IMG/VR virus record: IMGVR_UViG_3300050821_006235
Coordinates: 1-64,000 of that record
Length of the DNA: 64,000 nucleotides
Direction: 5' to 3' (one strand)
Origin: a virus
The notes beneath the pieces are model-generated. The model did not search any database, was not told where the DNA came from, and saw only the letters and a list, made by a program, of their open reading frames with translations. How positions within the stretch are numbered: the first letter of the stretch is position 1; every line of letters begins with the position of its first letter. Position numbers and translations under genes: made by a program. This document shows, piece by piece, positions 31,988-40,074 of this stretch.

Positions 31988-32979
31988 CCGAGGTCGAACC
32001 GGCCGCCACTCCCCTACCGGCCCTCGCGGTCCACGAGCGCCCCGCCTTCGACCCGTACGAGGTGTACATCGCCTCCCTGGCCTCCCCCGAGTCCAAGCGG
32101 ACCATGCGCGGCGCCCTCGACCGGATCGCCCGCATGCAGACCGGAGACCCCGACGCCACCGGAGCATGGCAGCCGTGGTGGCTGCTCCGCTACGAGCACA
32201 CCACCCAGATCCGAGCCGACCTGATCGCCGCGGGCCACTCCCCCACCCACGTCAACAAGCACCTCATCGCTCTCCGCCGAGTGCTACGCGTGTGCTGGCG
32301 GATGCGCCTGATGTCGGCCGACGAGTACGAGCGGGCGCGCGACATCGAGAGCGTGACAGGCGAACGGCTCCTGGCCGGGCGGGACATCCATCGTGACGAG
32401 CTGGCCGCGATGCTCCGCGTCTGCGCCGAGACCGAGGGCGCAGCCGGCATCCGCGATGCAGCCATCATGGCGGTGCTGTTCTCCACCGGCCTGCGCCGGT
32501 CCGAGATCGCCGGGGCGCTGCTGGAGTGCTACAACCCCGGCGAACGCTCACTGAAGATCATCGGCAAGCGGAACAAAGAACGGGTCGTCTACGTCACGCC
32601 ATCCGCCGTCGCAGTACTCGATCGGTGGCTGCACCTGCTCGACATTCGGCGCGGGCCGATGTTCCGGCCGATCCACAAGACCGGCGTTATCAGCAACGGC
32701 GCTATGACGCCCCGAGCGGTCGGCTACATCGTGGACCGAACCCGCCGAAAAGCAGGATTGCCGCTGCTGGCCACTCACGACTTCCGCCGCACCTACACGG
32801 GCGATCTGCTGGACGCGGGCGTAGACCTGTCGACCGTTCAGAAGCTCCTAGGGCACGCCTCGCCGACGACCACCGCACGGTACGACCGGCGCCCCGACCG
32901 CGCGCTGAGGGACGCCTCAGACCTGCTGAGCCTGCCATCTCCAGAGCCCCTTCGGGACGAGCCAAGGAGCGAGCTGTGA
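31984..32979 (+). CDS. Tyrosine recombinase (XerC/D-like)
   Basis: 331 aa, ATG overlapping the previous stop. Catalytic residues are present: R171 in STGLRRSE, a Lys in KRNKERVVY, H265 and R268 in THDFRRTY, H291 in LGHAS and Y300 in ARYDRR. An N-terminal SAM-like domain binds the core. Coupled on both sides inside an operon, with no room for a flanking att site, so it may act elsewhere or resolve multimers. Confidence 0.9.
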   Translation: MTEVEPAATPLPALAVHERPAFDPYEVYIASLASPESKRTMRGALDRIARMQTGDPDATGAWQPWWLLRYEHTTQIRADLIAAGHSPTHVNKHLIALRRVLRVCWRMRLMSADEYERARDIESVTGERLLAGRDIHRDELAAMLRVCAETEGAAGIRDAAIMAVLFSTGLRRSEIAGALLECYNPGERSLKIIGKRNKERVVYVTPSAVAVLDRWLHLLDIRRGPMFRPIHKTGVISNGAMTPRAVGYIVDRTRRKAGLPLLATHDFRRTYTGDLLDAGVDLSTVQKLLGHASPTTTARYDRRPDRALRDASDLLSLPSPEPLRDEPRSEL

Positions 32980-33323
32980 GCGGCGAGATGGAACTGACAG
33001 GGACAGCCCTCCCCGCCATACGCCCCGCCACCTACCCGGAGGAGAAGTGGTACGCCGGGGATCTCGTCTTGGACGCCGCGGGCATCTTGTGGATCCGGTC
33101 GTCCGATCAGGGTGTCGCGGAGGGCTGGCCGTGGAGCTACACGGGCGGCTGGCACCCGTGCGACCTGCACGCCCCGGGCGGTGACCGGCCAGAGGAGGAG
33201 GCGGTGCGGCCTCTGACGCTGCTCGTGCGAGGCGGGAAGCCGGTACGGACCATCATCTACCGGCCAGGCCCGGACAGTGCCGAGATCGAAGCAGGGGACG
33301 AGCCACCCGGGGGCGAACCGTGA
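32976..33323 (+). CDS. Unknown 115-aa protein
   Basis: 115 aa, GTG overlapping the integrase stop. Beta-rich and Trp-rich (GWPWSYTGGWHPCDL). Acidic Pro/Gly tail. Coupled to the next gene. Confidence 0.6.
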   Translation: MSGEMELTGTALPAIRPATYPEEKWYAGDLVLDAAGILWIRSSDQGVAEGWPWSYTGGWHPCDLHAPGGDRPEEEAVRPLTLLVRGGKPVRTIIYRPGPDSAEIEAGDEPPGGEP

Positions 33324-33682
33324 GCGAGGACTTCGAGCCTCACCCGCGCGTCCACCGAGCGGTCCAGTTCACCTGCCACGACCACGGCTGCGACGTTGGC
33401 TACAACGAAGCGCCCGAGCGGGAGATCGCCAGCGGCTTGCTGGAGGACGTCGGCGACTGGCACCGAGCCGTGGCAGGCCTCACCCGGGCTAGCGTTCCAC
33501 CAGGCGTCGCGGAGGCTTTGGAGGTGCTTCACGAGGCGGCGTGTGGGTGGGTGGACTGGCTGGACCGGGCAAGCGGCAAGCAGGCGACTCAGCCGGGCAA
33601 GCCCTCCCCCAGGGCAGGATGGACCCGTGACCGACATCGACGACGTGATCGCGTTCTACCGGGCACGGTTGGACGAGGGTGA
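33320..33682 (+). CDS. Unknown 120-aa protein
   Basis: 120 aa, GTG at 33320. N-terminal CHDHGCD suggests metal binding; the middle is helical and the last 25 residues are basic. Its last 56 nt overlap the DUF6221-like gene in another frame, so the basic end may simply follow from that overlap. Confidence 0.6.
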   Translation: MSEDFEPHPRVHRAVQFTCHDHGCDVGYNEAPEREIASGLLEDVGDWHRAVAGLTRASVPPGVAEALEVLHEAACGWVDWLDRASGKQATQPGKPSPRAGWTRDRHRRRDRVLPGTVGRG

Positions 33683-34229
33683 GCAATGGGCGCTGGCCGC
33701 ATCCAAGCCGTACCGCTATGCGGACGGTAATCCGCCCGTACCGCCGCAGGGTGTTCGCTGGACGTGGGTGGTCGGGGAGAACTGGGAGCCCGTCACCCCC
33801 GACCCGGTGCTGGACGAGTTCGTGGCCGAGCCCGGCGAGAGTTGCAATCTCGCCACGGTGGAGAAGTGGCCCTCCGACCGATGGGAAATGCGCAACGCCT
33901 ACGCCAACTGCATCGTGGAGATGGACAGTGCCGCCGCTGGTCACATCGTCCGCCACGACCCAGCCCGGGTACTCAAGAAGGTCGCCGCAGGGCGTGCGCT
34001 CATCCGCCTGTACGAGCAGTCCCTTGAGATGGTCGCGATGTTCCAGGGTCACGGCATGGACGGCAAGGGCTACGAGATCGCAGTCGAGTCGTACGCCAAC
34101 GCGATCCGCCTGGAAGCTTCCGTCTGGGACGACCATGAGGACTGGGATCCGGCATGGCGGCGAGGGTGGATGGACGAGATCCTGTCTGCCGTTGAGCCAC
34201 TCCCCCACCCTGAACGGAGCGAGACGTGA
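33627..34229 (+). CDS. DUF6221-like protein, long form
   Basis: 200 aa from GTG at 33627. FYRARLDEGEQWALAA at the start and HIVRHDPARVLKKV in the middle are the DUF6221 signature. Longer than the copy at 30842 because of an insertion before the HDPARVL block and a Trp-rich C-terminal end. Role unknown. Confidence 0.7.
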   Translation: MTDIDDVIAFYRARLDEGEQWALAASKPYRYADGNPPVPPQGVRWTWVVGENWEPVTPDPVLDEFVAEPGESCNLATVEKWPSDRWEMRNAYANCIVEMDSAAAGHIVRHDPARVLKKVAAGRALIRLYEQSLEMVAMFQGHGMDGKGYEIAVESYANAIRLEASVWDDHEDWDPAWRRGWMDEILSAVEPLPHPERSET

Positions 34230-34624
34230 GCCCAGACCTGTGGACGATCGGTGCCGACATCGGCCAGATGGTGACCGGCCTGTCGGTCGTCACCGCCACC
34301 TACGTGTGGACGCGCGGCCGGCTGAGCGACCGTCGTGAGCGGAAGGCGGCGATCAGGCAGCGCACGTGGGGCGGTTACATCGACCAGAGCGGGATCAACA
34401 CCTGGCTCGTGCAGCTCGCCGAGGAGCCTGACCGTCCCACCGGGCGGGTCGTCCTGGACGTGGTCGACGGCAAGGGCGAACCGAGCGTGAACGGTGCTCA
34501 CAGCCTCCGGCAGCGGATCATCGGAGAAGGGATGCTCGGCAGGGTCCCCACGACCGAGGAGTATGAGTTGCTGGCTGCGTTGCAGAAGGAACGCGGGTAC
34601 GGCAAGGGCTTCCCGGTCCGATGA
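34226..34624 (+). CDS. Unknown protein with N-terminal membrane helix
   Basis: 132 aa, GTG overlapping the previous stop. One short hydrophobic helix near the start (GQMVTGLSVVTATYVW) then a basic turn, and a soluble C-terminal part. Coupled to the next gene. Confidence 0.6.
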   Translation: MSPDLWTIGADIGQMVTGLSVVTATYVWTRGRLSDRRERKAAIRQRTWGGYIDQSGINTWLVQLAEEPDRPTGRVVLDVVDGKGEPSVNGAHSLRQRIIGEGMLGRVPTTEEYELLAALQKERGYGKGFPVR

Positions 34625-34878
34625 CTCTCCCCTGCTTCTGCTGCGGCAAGGCTCTCGAATCCGTAGATCCGCTCGGCGATGACGACAACGAGCCGAGCGA
34701 GGCGACCACGTTCCGCACCGGCGGGCACTACGGGTCAGGCGCGTTCGACCCGATGGACGGCAGCATGCTCGAACTCAACGTGTGCGACGACTGCCTGACC
34801 GGCGGGGCCGAGCGGGTTGTGCTGCTGCGGACGGTCCAGACCGTACAGACGACATCATCGGCGTGGATCCCGGACTGA
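34621..34878 (+). CDS. Small zinc-binding protein
   Basis: 85 aa, ATG overlapping the previous stop. PCFCCGKAL at the start and CDDC later form a four-Cys zinc site. It is the last gene of the rightward run that began at 21110. Confidence 0.6.
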   Translation: MTLPCFCCGKALESVDPLGDDDNEPSEATTFRTGGHYGSGAFDPMDGSMLELNVCDDCLTGGAERVVLLRTVQTVQTTSSAWIPD

Positions 34879-35234
34879 CCCCGCTTGCCCGTACGTGGGC
34901 GAAGGCGACTTCCCGCAGGTCACAGCGTCGGGCTGCTGAGCCCTTCCGAGGTGTTGCGGATCGTTCCGACCGCTATCCTGGGTCTCGTCCCGGTCGTCTG
35001 CTGGCGGCAACGTCAGCATCCGTGGCAGCGGCTCAAGCCGACCGGGTGTTGCTATCGGCCCCGTCCACGGGTCCCGCTCCTACGGGAGCACGTCCTACGG
35101 CCACTCCCCCGGGGGTGGCCGTAGCTGTCTCGCGGTGTCTACGGCTGTATAGGCAGTCTCGTCGTCTCCGGGCGGCAGGGTGCTGCTCTTCCCTGGGTCT
35201 GGCGCGGTCCGGCATGCGGTGTAATGATCGGCGG
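34879..35234. other. 356-bp region with no gene, two hairpins
   Basis: No convincing coding frame here. GCTCC/GGAGC with a TACG loop lies at 35076-35089. A larger stem, CTACGGCCA at 35095-35103 with TGGCCGTAG at 35116-35124, carries a C/G-rich inner part. The second probably ends transcription from the tra-like operon. The rest shows no clear feature. Confidence 0.55.
35095..35124 (+). terminator. Strong hairpin after the tra-like operon
   Basis: 9-bp perfect outer stem plus an inner CCCCC/GGGGG pairing. No T tail. It is the best terminator candidate for the operon ending at 34878 and also lies before the methyltransferase. Confidence 0.6.
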
Positions 35235-36026
35235 ATGTCACCCGACCATCCCCCGCCCAAAATCGACCTCGCGAACGCCTCACCGTCCCGCGTCTACAAC
35301 GCCCTGCGAGGCGGGAGCGGACACTACCTCCCGGACCGGTCCGTCATCGCCGGGATCAAGGAGTTCGAGCCCGGAATCGCGTTGCTCGCCGCCCGCAACC
35401 GGGCTTTCCTCGGCCGGGTGGTCCGCTACCTCACCGCGCAAGGTGTCACGCAGTTCCTGGACTTGGGGTGTGGTCTGCCCGAGCGCCCGAACGTCCACGA
35501 GATCGCCTGGGAAACCGAGCCGGCGGCCCGGGTCGTCTACATCGACAACGACCCGAACGTCTTGGCCAACGTGCACGCGCTCGTGTCCGGCGACCACCGA
35601 ACCGCGTACCTGGAAGCGGATGTGCGCGACGTTGAGGCGATCTGGGCGTCGCCGCAGTTCGCGATCCTTGACCCCGATCGGCCGATCGGGTTCCTGGCGT
35701 TCACCCTGCTGCATTTCCTGCACCCCGCCGACGACCCGGCCGGGGTCGTGGACTGGCTCGGCGAACACTCGGCCCCGGGCGGCTACTTGGCGCTGTCGCA
35801 TCTCAGCCATGAGCTGCTCGACGCCGATGGGCGCGTCGAGGCGCAGGAGGTGTTCGACGCGGCCATCGCGGGCCTGATCCACATCCGCACCCGCGACGAG
35901 ATCGCCGCCCTGCTCGGGGACCGTGAGCTAGTTGAGCCTGGTCTCGTCCCCGTCGCCGCGTGGCGGCCGGACGAGCCTGCCGCCACTACCCGGCTGGTGA
36001 ACTTCGGCGCGGTCGCCCACCTGTGA
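35235..36026 (+). CDS. SAM-dependent methyltransferase, DUF574 type
   Basis: 263 aa. ATG at 35235 preferred over an upstream ATG at 35214. The family signature is visible: SPSRVYNALRGG near the start, QFLDLGCGLPERPNVHEIA as the SAM site, VVYIDNDPNVLANVHAL, then GFLAFTLLHFL. This family is abundant in actinomycetes, but its substrates are mostly unknown. It begins the block of cargo-like genes. Confidence 0.85.
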   Translation: MSPDHPPPKIDLANASPSRVYNALRGGSGHYLPDRSVIAGIKEFEPGIALLAARNRAFLGRVVRYLTAQGVTQFLDLGCGLPERPNVHEIAWETEPAARVVYIDNDPNVLANVHALVSGDHRTAYLEADVRDVEAIWASPQFAILDPDRPIGFLAFTLLHFLHPADDPAGVVDWLGEHSAPGGYLALSHLSHELLDADGRVEAQEVFDAAIAGLIHIRTRDEIAALLGDRELVEPGLVPVAAWRPDEPAATTRLVNFGAVAHL

Positions 36027-36027
36027 C

Positions 36028-36225
36028 CTACCCGTGGTGTCCGGCCTTAATGCCGGTCACCAGTGCGGCGAAACCGGGCCGGGACACGCTCAGCCACGGG
36101 GCGTCCGGGTGCTTGGAGTCCCGTACGGCGATGCGGCGGCCGTTCGAACCGGCCTGGACACACTGCCCTTCGGCGGTGCTGTGGGAGGACGTTAGCCACA
36201 CGATGCTGTTCGGGATGGTATCCAC
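36028..36225 (-). CDS. DUF397 protein, WhiJ-associated type
   Basis: 65 aa, GTG or ATG start at 36225, directly after the XRE gene stop. WLTSSHSTAEGQCVQAG and VRDSKHPDAPWLSV are the DUF397 signature. Such proteins sit beside WhiJ-like XRE-DUF5753 regulators in Streptomyces and have been proposed as their partners. Confidence 0.85.
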   Translation of the reverse strand: MDTIPNSIVWLTSSHSTAEGQCVQAGSNGRRIAVRDSKHPDAPWLSVSRPGFAALVTGIKAGHHG

Positions 36226-37140
36226 CTAGTGGTCAGTGTCCAGCATCGCCTTGAGCTGCTTTTCGATCATATCGACCGTCTTGTCCTGCGGCAGCGCCGC
36301 ACCCTTGAGCTGCTCAAAGGTACCTCGGAACACCGCCACCTCCGCGTCCTCCTCGATGAGCGCCTGCCCGGCCGGTGAGTCCACGTACACGACCTCCGGA
36401 TCGAGGGGCTGTGCGAACGTCAGGTGGACGAACGAGCCGGGGATACCGGGATGCGCGCCAGCGGAGAACGGGATCACCTGGAGGACCACGCTGGGGTGGG
36501 CGGCCGCGGCGAGGAGGTGCTGCAACTGCCCGCGCATGACCTGCGGGCCTCCCACGACGCGGTGAAGTACGGCCTCATCGAAGATCGCCCACAGGCGTTT
36601 CAGAGGCTGGCCGGCGTTTGGCTGCTCGTCGTCGGCTGCGAGGAGGAGGCGCTGGCGGTACAGGCGCTGGCGGTGCAGGCGTATCTCAACGCGACTTTCC
36701 ACCACGTCCGCGGCCAGGCCCGGGGCGACGCCTTGGATGGTGGCCCGCGCGTAATCCTCGGTTTGGAGGAGGCCGGGGACGACGGTCCCCTCGTAGGTGC
36801 GGACGACATCGGCTTCGTCTTCGAGGCCGATGTAGGTGGCGTGCCCGCTGGTCAGGGCTCCGGTGTAGGGCTGCCACCAGCCGCGTTGGCGCGCCTCGCG
36901 GACGAGGGTGAGGATCGCGTCCCGCCTGTCTCCGCTGACGCCGTACAGGTCGAGGAGTTCGCAGACCATGGCCGCCTGGGGTTTGGTCGCCAGACGGTTT
37001 TCCAGGCGCAGCAGCTTCGGTTTGGACCAGCCGAGGGCTTTCGCCGCTTGGTCGGCGGTGCGGCCGTCCTGCTCGCGGAGTCGGCGGAGTTCGGCGGCGA
37101 GCCGGCGGAGCCGGACGGTTGGGCTTTGGCTGGCTGCCAT
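36226..37140 (-). CDS. XRE-DUF5753 regulator, WhiJ-like
   Basis: 304 aa. N-terminal XRE HTH (LRRLREQDGRTADQAAKALG, then KLLRLEN), then the DUF5753 domain: YIGLEDEADVVRTYEGTVVPG, LLQTEDYARA, and VVGGPQVMRGQL. WhiJ-like proteins govern development and antibiotic production in Streptomyces. Adjacent to the DUF397 gene at 36028, in the usual pair order. Confidence 0.9.
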   Translation of the reverse strand: MAASQSPTVRLRRLAAELRRLREQDGRTADQAAKALGWSKPKLLRLENRLATKPQAAMVCELLDLYGVSGDRRDAILTLVREARQRGWWQPYTGALTSGHATYIGLEDEADVVRTYEGTVVPGLLQTEDYARATIQGVAPGLAADVVESRVEIRLHRQRLYRQRLLLAADDEQPNAGQPLKRLWAIFDEAVLHRVVGGPQVMRGQLQHLLAAAAHPSVVLQVIPFSAGAHPGIPGSFVHLTFAQPLDPEVVYVDSPAGQALIEEDAEVAVFRGTFEQLKGAALPQDKTVDMIEKQLKAMLDTDH

Positions 37141-37199
37141 AGTGGGGCTCCTGCTGGCCGGTCCGACCGTGGCCGGGTCCCGGGCGTATAGAACCCGGC

Positions 37200-37222
37200 A
37201 AAATCTGTACCTTGCAAATTTT
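37200..37222. promoter_or_regulatory. Inverted repeat upstream of the first XRE gene
   Basis: AAAATCTG (37200-37207) and CAAATTTT (37215-37222) are reverse complements at 7 of 8 positions with a 7-nt spacer, AT-rich in a GC-rich region, 60 nt upstream of the XRE start. Likely autoregulatory. A second perfect 8-bp pair (TCGTCTCG/CGAGACGA) lies at 37243-37250 and 37267-37274. Confidence 0.55.
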
Positions 37223-37406
37223 AGCCCATGAGGGCATGCTGGTCGTCTCGCCGGTGGGGAGACCGACGAGACGATCGACGACAGTCCCGCCGCCCCGGGT
37301 GGCCATCAACTGATTGGCCCGTTCCGCCACCCGGGCGGTGGAAACCAATGTAACCGCGCGGCAAACAGAACGCCATGGAAATGGGCGTGTTGTGCCGCAC
37401 GTGTAT

Positions 37407-37832
37407 TCAATCCGTGACGTCGCCAGCCGTCAGCTTGATCTCATAGGCGTCCCGGATCCGTTCAGTACCATCCAGCCCCGTGATGACCACGACAGGTGCG
37501 CCTGCGGCCAACCCGAGACGCCGCCGTTCATCGGCTGTTGCGGGGCGGATGATGGCCTCTTCTCCCCGCTTGAGCTCTTCCACGACCCGCTCCCCCATCT
37601 CCCGCACTACGGCGCGTACGCCCTGCTCAGCAGCGATGAGGTGTTCTACGGCGAGAACGGTGAGCGCCTTGCGTACCGTGGCAACGCTCACCCGGTAGGT
37701 GTCGGCGAGGTCGGGCGCCGAACGCAGGCGGTCCCCCGGTTGATACTCCCCCGACACGATCCGCCTGCGGATGTCGTCCGCTACCTGGATGTACTTGGGC
37801 GCATAGAGCGTGGGGTCAACGGGCTCTGGCAT
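37407..37832 (-). CDS. GntR-family transcription regulator
   Basis: 141 aa, ATG at 37832. Winged HTH: YIQVADDIRRRIVSGEYQPG, then APDLADTYRVSVATVRKALT. The C-terminal half (IRPATADERRRLGLAAGAPV) is a reduced effector region. It is a second GntR protein besides 20642-21052 and stands alone on the minus strand. Confidence 0.85.
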   Translation of the reverse strand: MPEPVDPTLYAPKYIQVADDIRRRIVSGEYQPGDRLRSAPDLADTYRVSVATVRKALTVLAVEHLIAAEQGVRAVVREMGERVVEELKRGEEAIIRPATADERRRLGLAAGAPVVVITGLDGTERIRDAYEIKLTAGDVTD

Positions 37833-38050
37833 GCGGGAACTCTATGGACGCATCACTGCACGGTTTCATTGTGGTCGATGCGCCAATGCGGCGATACAGC
37901 GATGTCCTATTGAGCTGGCCATATTCGGCCATGGATGTGGGTTCATTACGTCGGGGAGGCCAGAAGCACCTCTGCGGCCGGAGACGGATACCGGGGGGAA
38001 CGCTTATCCTGAGGGCTCCGCGTCTCTTCACTGGCCTGGACTGGCGCGAC
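37833..38050. other. Intergenic region upstream of GntR
   Basis: 218 bp between the GntR start and a terminator. It is less GC-rich than most of the window (GCGATACAGCGATG, ATATTCGG) and probably holds the leftward GntR promoter. No gene supported; one rightward frame crosses into the terminator and was rejected. Confidence 0.4.
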
Positions 38051-38088
38051 GAAGGCCCCCAGACCGTCCGCTGACGGTGGGGGCCTTC
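38051..38088 (-). terminator. Strong hairpin after the second DUF397 gene
   Basis: GAAGGCCCCC at 38051-38060 pairs with GGGGGCCTTC at 38079-38088, and inside it ACCGTC/GACGGT (38063-38068, 38073-38078) extends the stem around a CGCT loop. It lies 10 nt beyond the leftward DUF397 stop at 38099, so it ends that operon. Confidence 0.8.
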
Positions 38089-38098
38089 GGTTTCGTGG

Positions 38099-38302
38099 TC
38101 AGGCGAGGTCGGACTTCAACCGGCCGGTGAACGACCGCCAGTGCGACGGGCTGAACACCAGCGCCGGGCCTTGCGGGTCGGTGCTGTCGCGAACCGCGAC
38201 GATGCCCGGGAGGTTGCGGGCAACTTCAACGCAGGTGTCCGCATTGACGCTGCTGGTGGACTTGTGCCATTGGGCGCGCGAAAGATCATGCGGTGTGGTC
38301 AT
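38099..38302 (-). CDS. DUF397 protein, second copy
   Basis: 67 aa, ATG at 38302. WHKSTSSVNADTCVEVA, VRDSTDPQGPALVF and SHWRSF are a textbook DUF397 sequence. It follows the XRE gene by 12 nt, making the second XRE-DUF397 pair of the window. Confidence 0.9.
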   Translation of the reverse strand: MTTPHDLSRAQWHKSTSSVNADTCVEVARNLPGIVAVRDSTDPQGPALVFSPSHWRSFTGRLKSDLA

Positions 38303-38314
38303 TGGCCTGGACCT

Positions 38315-39205
38315 TTACCTTTTGGCGGCGGCGTCGATCAGTGCCGCCGACTCCTGTGGGGTGAGCGCATCCTGCCGGAGTCGCTCCATCGCCACATTAC
38401 AACGGGCCACCTGCTGAGGCCGTTCGAGGTACGTGGCCCCGTGGAAGCCCTCGTGGTACCCAACGTCTGGGTCGGCCGGCTCGGCGAACCGCAGCACGAT
38501 CAGCCCTCCTTCGAGACCGGCGTGGGTGCCGATCGCCTTCGGCAGGATCTGGATCGTGACGTTGGGGCGTCTGGCGTCAGCCGCGAGCCGGTACAACTGG
38601 TCGCGCATGACATCAGCGCCGCCGATCGGCCGCTCCAGGACCGCCTCGTCCAGGACGACCCTCACGCGCGGCGGATCCTGTGCTCGGGTCAGGAGCGTCT
38701 GGCGCAGCATCCGCACCTTGAGCCACCGTTCGACCTCGTCGACATGGTCGGGTGCTGCGGCGGTGAAGATCTCGCGGGCGTAGTCCTGGGTTTGGAGCAG
38801 GCCGGGGATTACCTGAGGTGCCCAGCCGTCGATCTCGGAAGCTGCGTCTTCGAGCGGGATGTACGGGCCGTCGATGAGGTCGACGTAGTCGGTCCACCAG
38901 TTGCGGCGTTCCGCCTCACTGGCGAGGGCGAGGAGTTCGGCGCTTGCCGGGCTGTTGACGCCGTACAGGCCGAGCATCAGGGCGACGTCTTCGACGCTGG
39001 CCTTGTTGCGGCAGGACTCGATGTGGCCGACCTTGGCGGTACTCCAGCCGAAGCTCGCAGCGGTGGCGGCCATGGTCAGACCGGCCGCTTCTCGGTACTC
39101 CCGCAGGCTGCGGGCGAGGCGGCGGGCTCTCACGCTCGGAATGTACGCGGGTGGCATGGGGTCATCTTCGCTGACTCGGGGTGGCGCACGGTGGCGCGTG
39201 GCCAC
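38315..39205 (-). CDS. XRE-DUF5753 regulator, second copy
   Basis: 296 aa. HTH in the first 75 residues (LAATAASFGWSTAKVGHIE-type order; visible AATAASFGWSTAKVGHIES), then DUF5753: YVDLIDGPYIPLEDAASEID, VIPGLLQTQDYAREI and PIGGADVMRDQL. It ends in DALTPQESAALIDAAAKR. The partner of the DUF397 gene at 38099. Divergent from the HATPase gene at 39314. Confidence 0.9.
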   Translation of the reverse strand: MATRHRAPPRVSEDDPMPPAYIPSVRARRLARSLREYREAAGLTMAATAASFGWSTAKVGHIESCRNKASVEDVALMLGLYGVNSPASAELLALASEAERRNWWTDYVDLIDGPYIPLEDAASEIDGWAPQVIPGLLQTQDYAREIFTAAAPDHVDEVERWLKVRMLRQTLLTRAQDPPRVRVVLDEAVLERPIGGADVMRDQLYRLAADARRPNVTIQILPKAIGTHAGLEGGLIVLRFAEPADPDVGYHEGFHGATYLERPQQVARCNVAMERLRQDALTPQESAALIDAAAKR

Positions 39206-39313
39206 ATCGTGCCAAGATTCTTTGTTGATTCTACTTGCCGACTGTAGAAGCTACAGCGCAGGATGCGGATACAGCGTGACTCCGATACGTACCGTACGCC
39301 TCAGGTGGCCAGC
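39206..39313. promoter_or_regulatory. Divergent promoter region of XRE and HATPase genes
   Basis: TTCTAC/GTAGAA (39229-39234, 39244-39249) and CTGTAG-AAG-CTACAG (39242-39247, 39251-39256) are overlapping inverted repeats. TTGTTG at 39222 with TAGAAG at 39245 (17-nt spacer) may be a rightward promoter. GCCAAGATTCTTTGT at 39211-39225 is identical to 16045-16059. Confidence 0.5.
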
Positions 39314-39766
39314 ATGAGCCCGGTTCAGCACCAAGCGGCGGAACATCTCGCCGAACCCGTCGCATGGGCGGACGCCCACCACAGGTGGACCTTCTCCCGC
39401 ACCGGCAAACGCGGTGATGTCGCCCACCGGGTTCAGCAATCCCGGTACGCGTTCAAGGGCTTCGCCGAGAAGCTGTTCGGCAACAGTGACCGCACCAGCG
39501 AACTGGAGCTAGCCGCCGAGGAGCTGTTCGTCAACGCTGCCGAGCACGGCGACGGACCCACCGTGACGGTGTCGTTCATCGTCTGCGGGAACACCCTCCG
39601 CCTTGAAGTGCACGACGGTGGTACGGCTCCGATCGGCAAGCCGGACGGCGACGAGTTGGCGGAGACCGGGCGCGGCCAGTTCCTCGTCGACGCGTTCACC
39701 GATAGATGCGGCATCGACCAGAACCGGCGCGGTACGACCGCATGGTTCGAGGTGGATCCGTCATGA
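39314..39766 (+). CDS. HATPase-type ATP-binding protein, anti-sigma-like
   Basis: 150 aa, ATG at 39314. GHKL ATPase pattern: ELELAAEELFVNAAEHG (N box), LRLEVHDGG (G1), TGRGQFLVDAF (G2), and WFEV end. Such small kinase-like proteins accompany XRE-DUF5753/DUF397 genes in abaA/whiJ-like loci. It may switch a regulator or an anti-anti-sigma factor. No His-kinase phosphoacceptor domain is present. Confidence 0.85.
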   Translation: MSPVQHQAAEHLAEPVAWADAHHRWTFSRTGKRGDVAHRVQQSRYAFKGFAEKLFGNSDRTSELELAAEELFVNAAEHGDGPTVTVSFIVCGNTLRLEVHDGGTAPIGKPDGDELAETGRGQFLVDAFTDRCGIDQNRRGTTAWFEVDPS

Positions 39767-40074
39767 GTTCCCGCAGGGCAGGCAGGCACGCGCGTGTAGG
39801 TCCACGTCTCCGCGCCGCCGCCGTCCTCCGGGTGGGGGGAGGTCGCGAGCCGGGTTCCGATGCCCGTCGGCTCGCGGCCGGGTTGGTGGTGGCGGCCCCA
39901 TGGTGGCCTGTTCCGCCGCTGCCACCAACCACACAACGTCACCCGCGAGCACCCGGGCGGCGGACAGGGCAGGTCTCTCCGTCGCCCCCGTTGGGGAGAC
40001 CTGCCCGCGCAGACGAGGGCGCGGCGGAACCGTCGACCCGCCGTGCCCTCCCGGACAACCAGGAGGTGGAGTGA
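39763..40074 (+). CDS. Possible Arg/Pro-rich protein
   Basis: 103 aa, ATG overlapping the HATPase stop (ATGA), its own stop overlapping the next ATG (TGATG). The sequence is Arg-, Pro- and Gly-rich without recognisable domains, so it could be a shadow. The two overlaps are the only support. Confidence 0.35.
   Translation: MSSRRAGRHARVGPRLRAAAVLRVGGGREPGSDARRLAAGLVVAAPWWPVPPLPPTTQRHPRAPGRRTGQVSPSPPLGRPARADEGAAEPSTRRALPDNQEVE

Noticed and set aside
37844-38074. Rightward 76-codon frame
   Set aside because: Ends inside the terminator stem at 38051-38088 and lacks a ribosome site.
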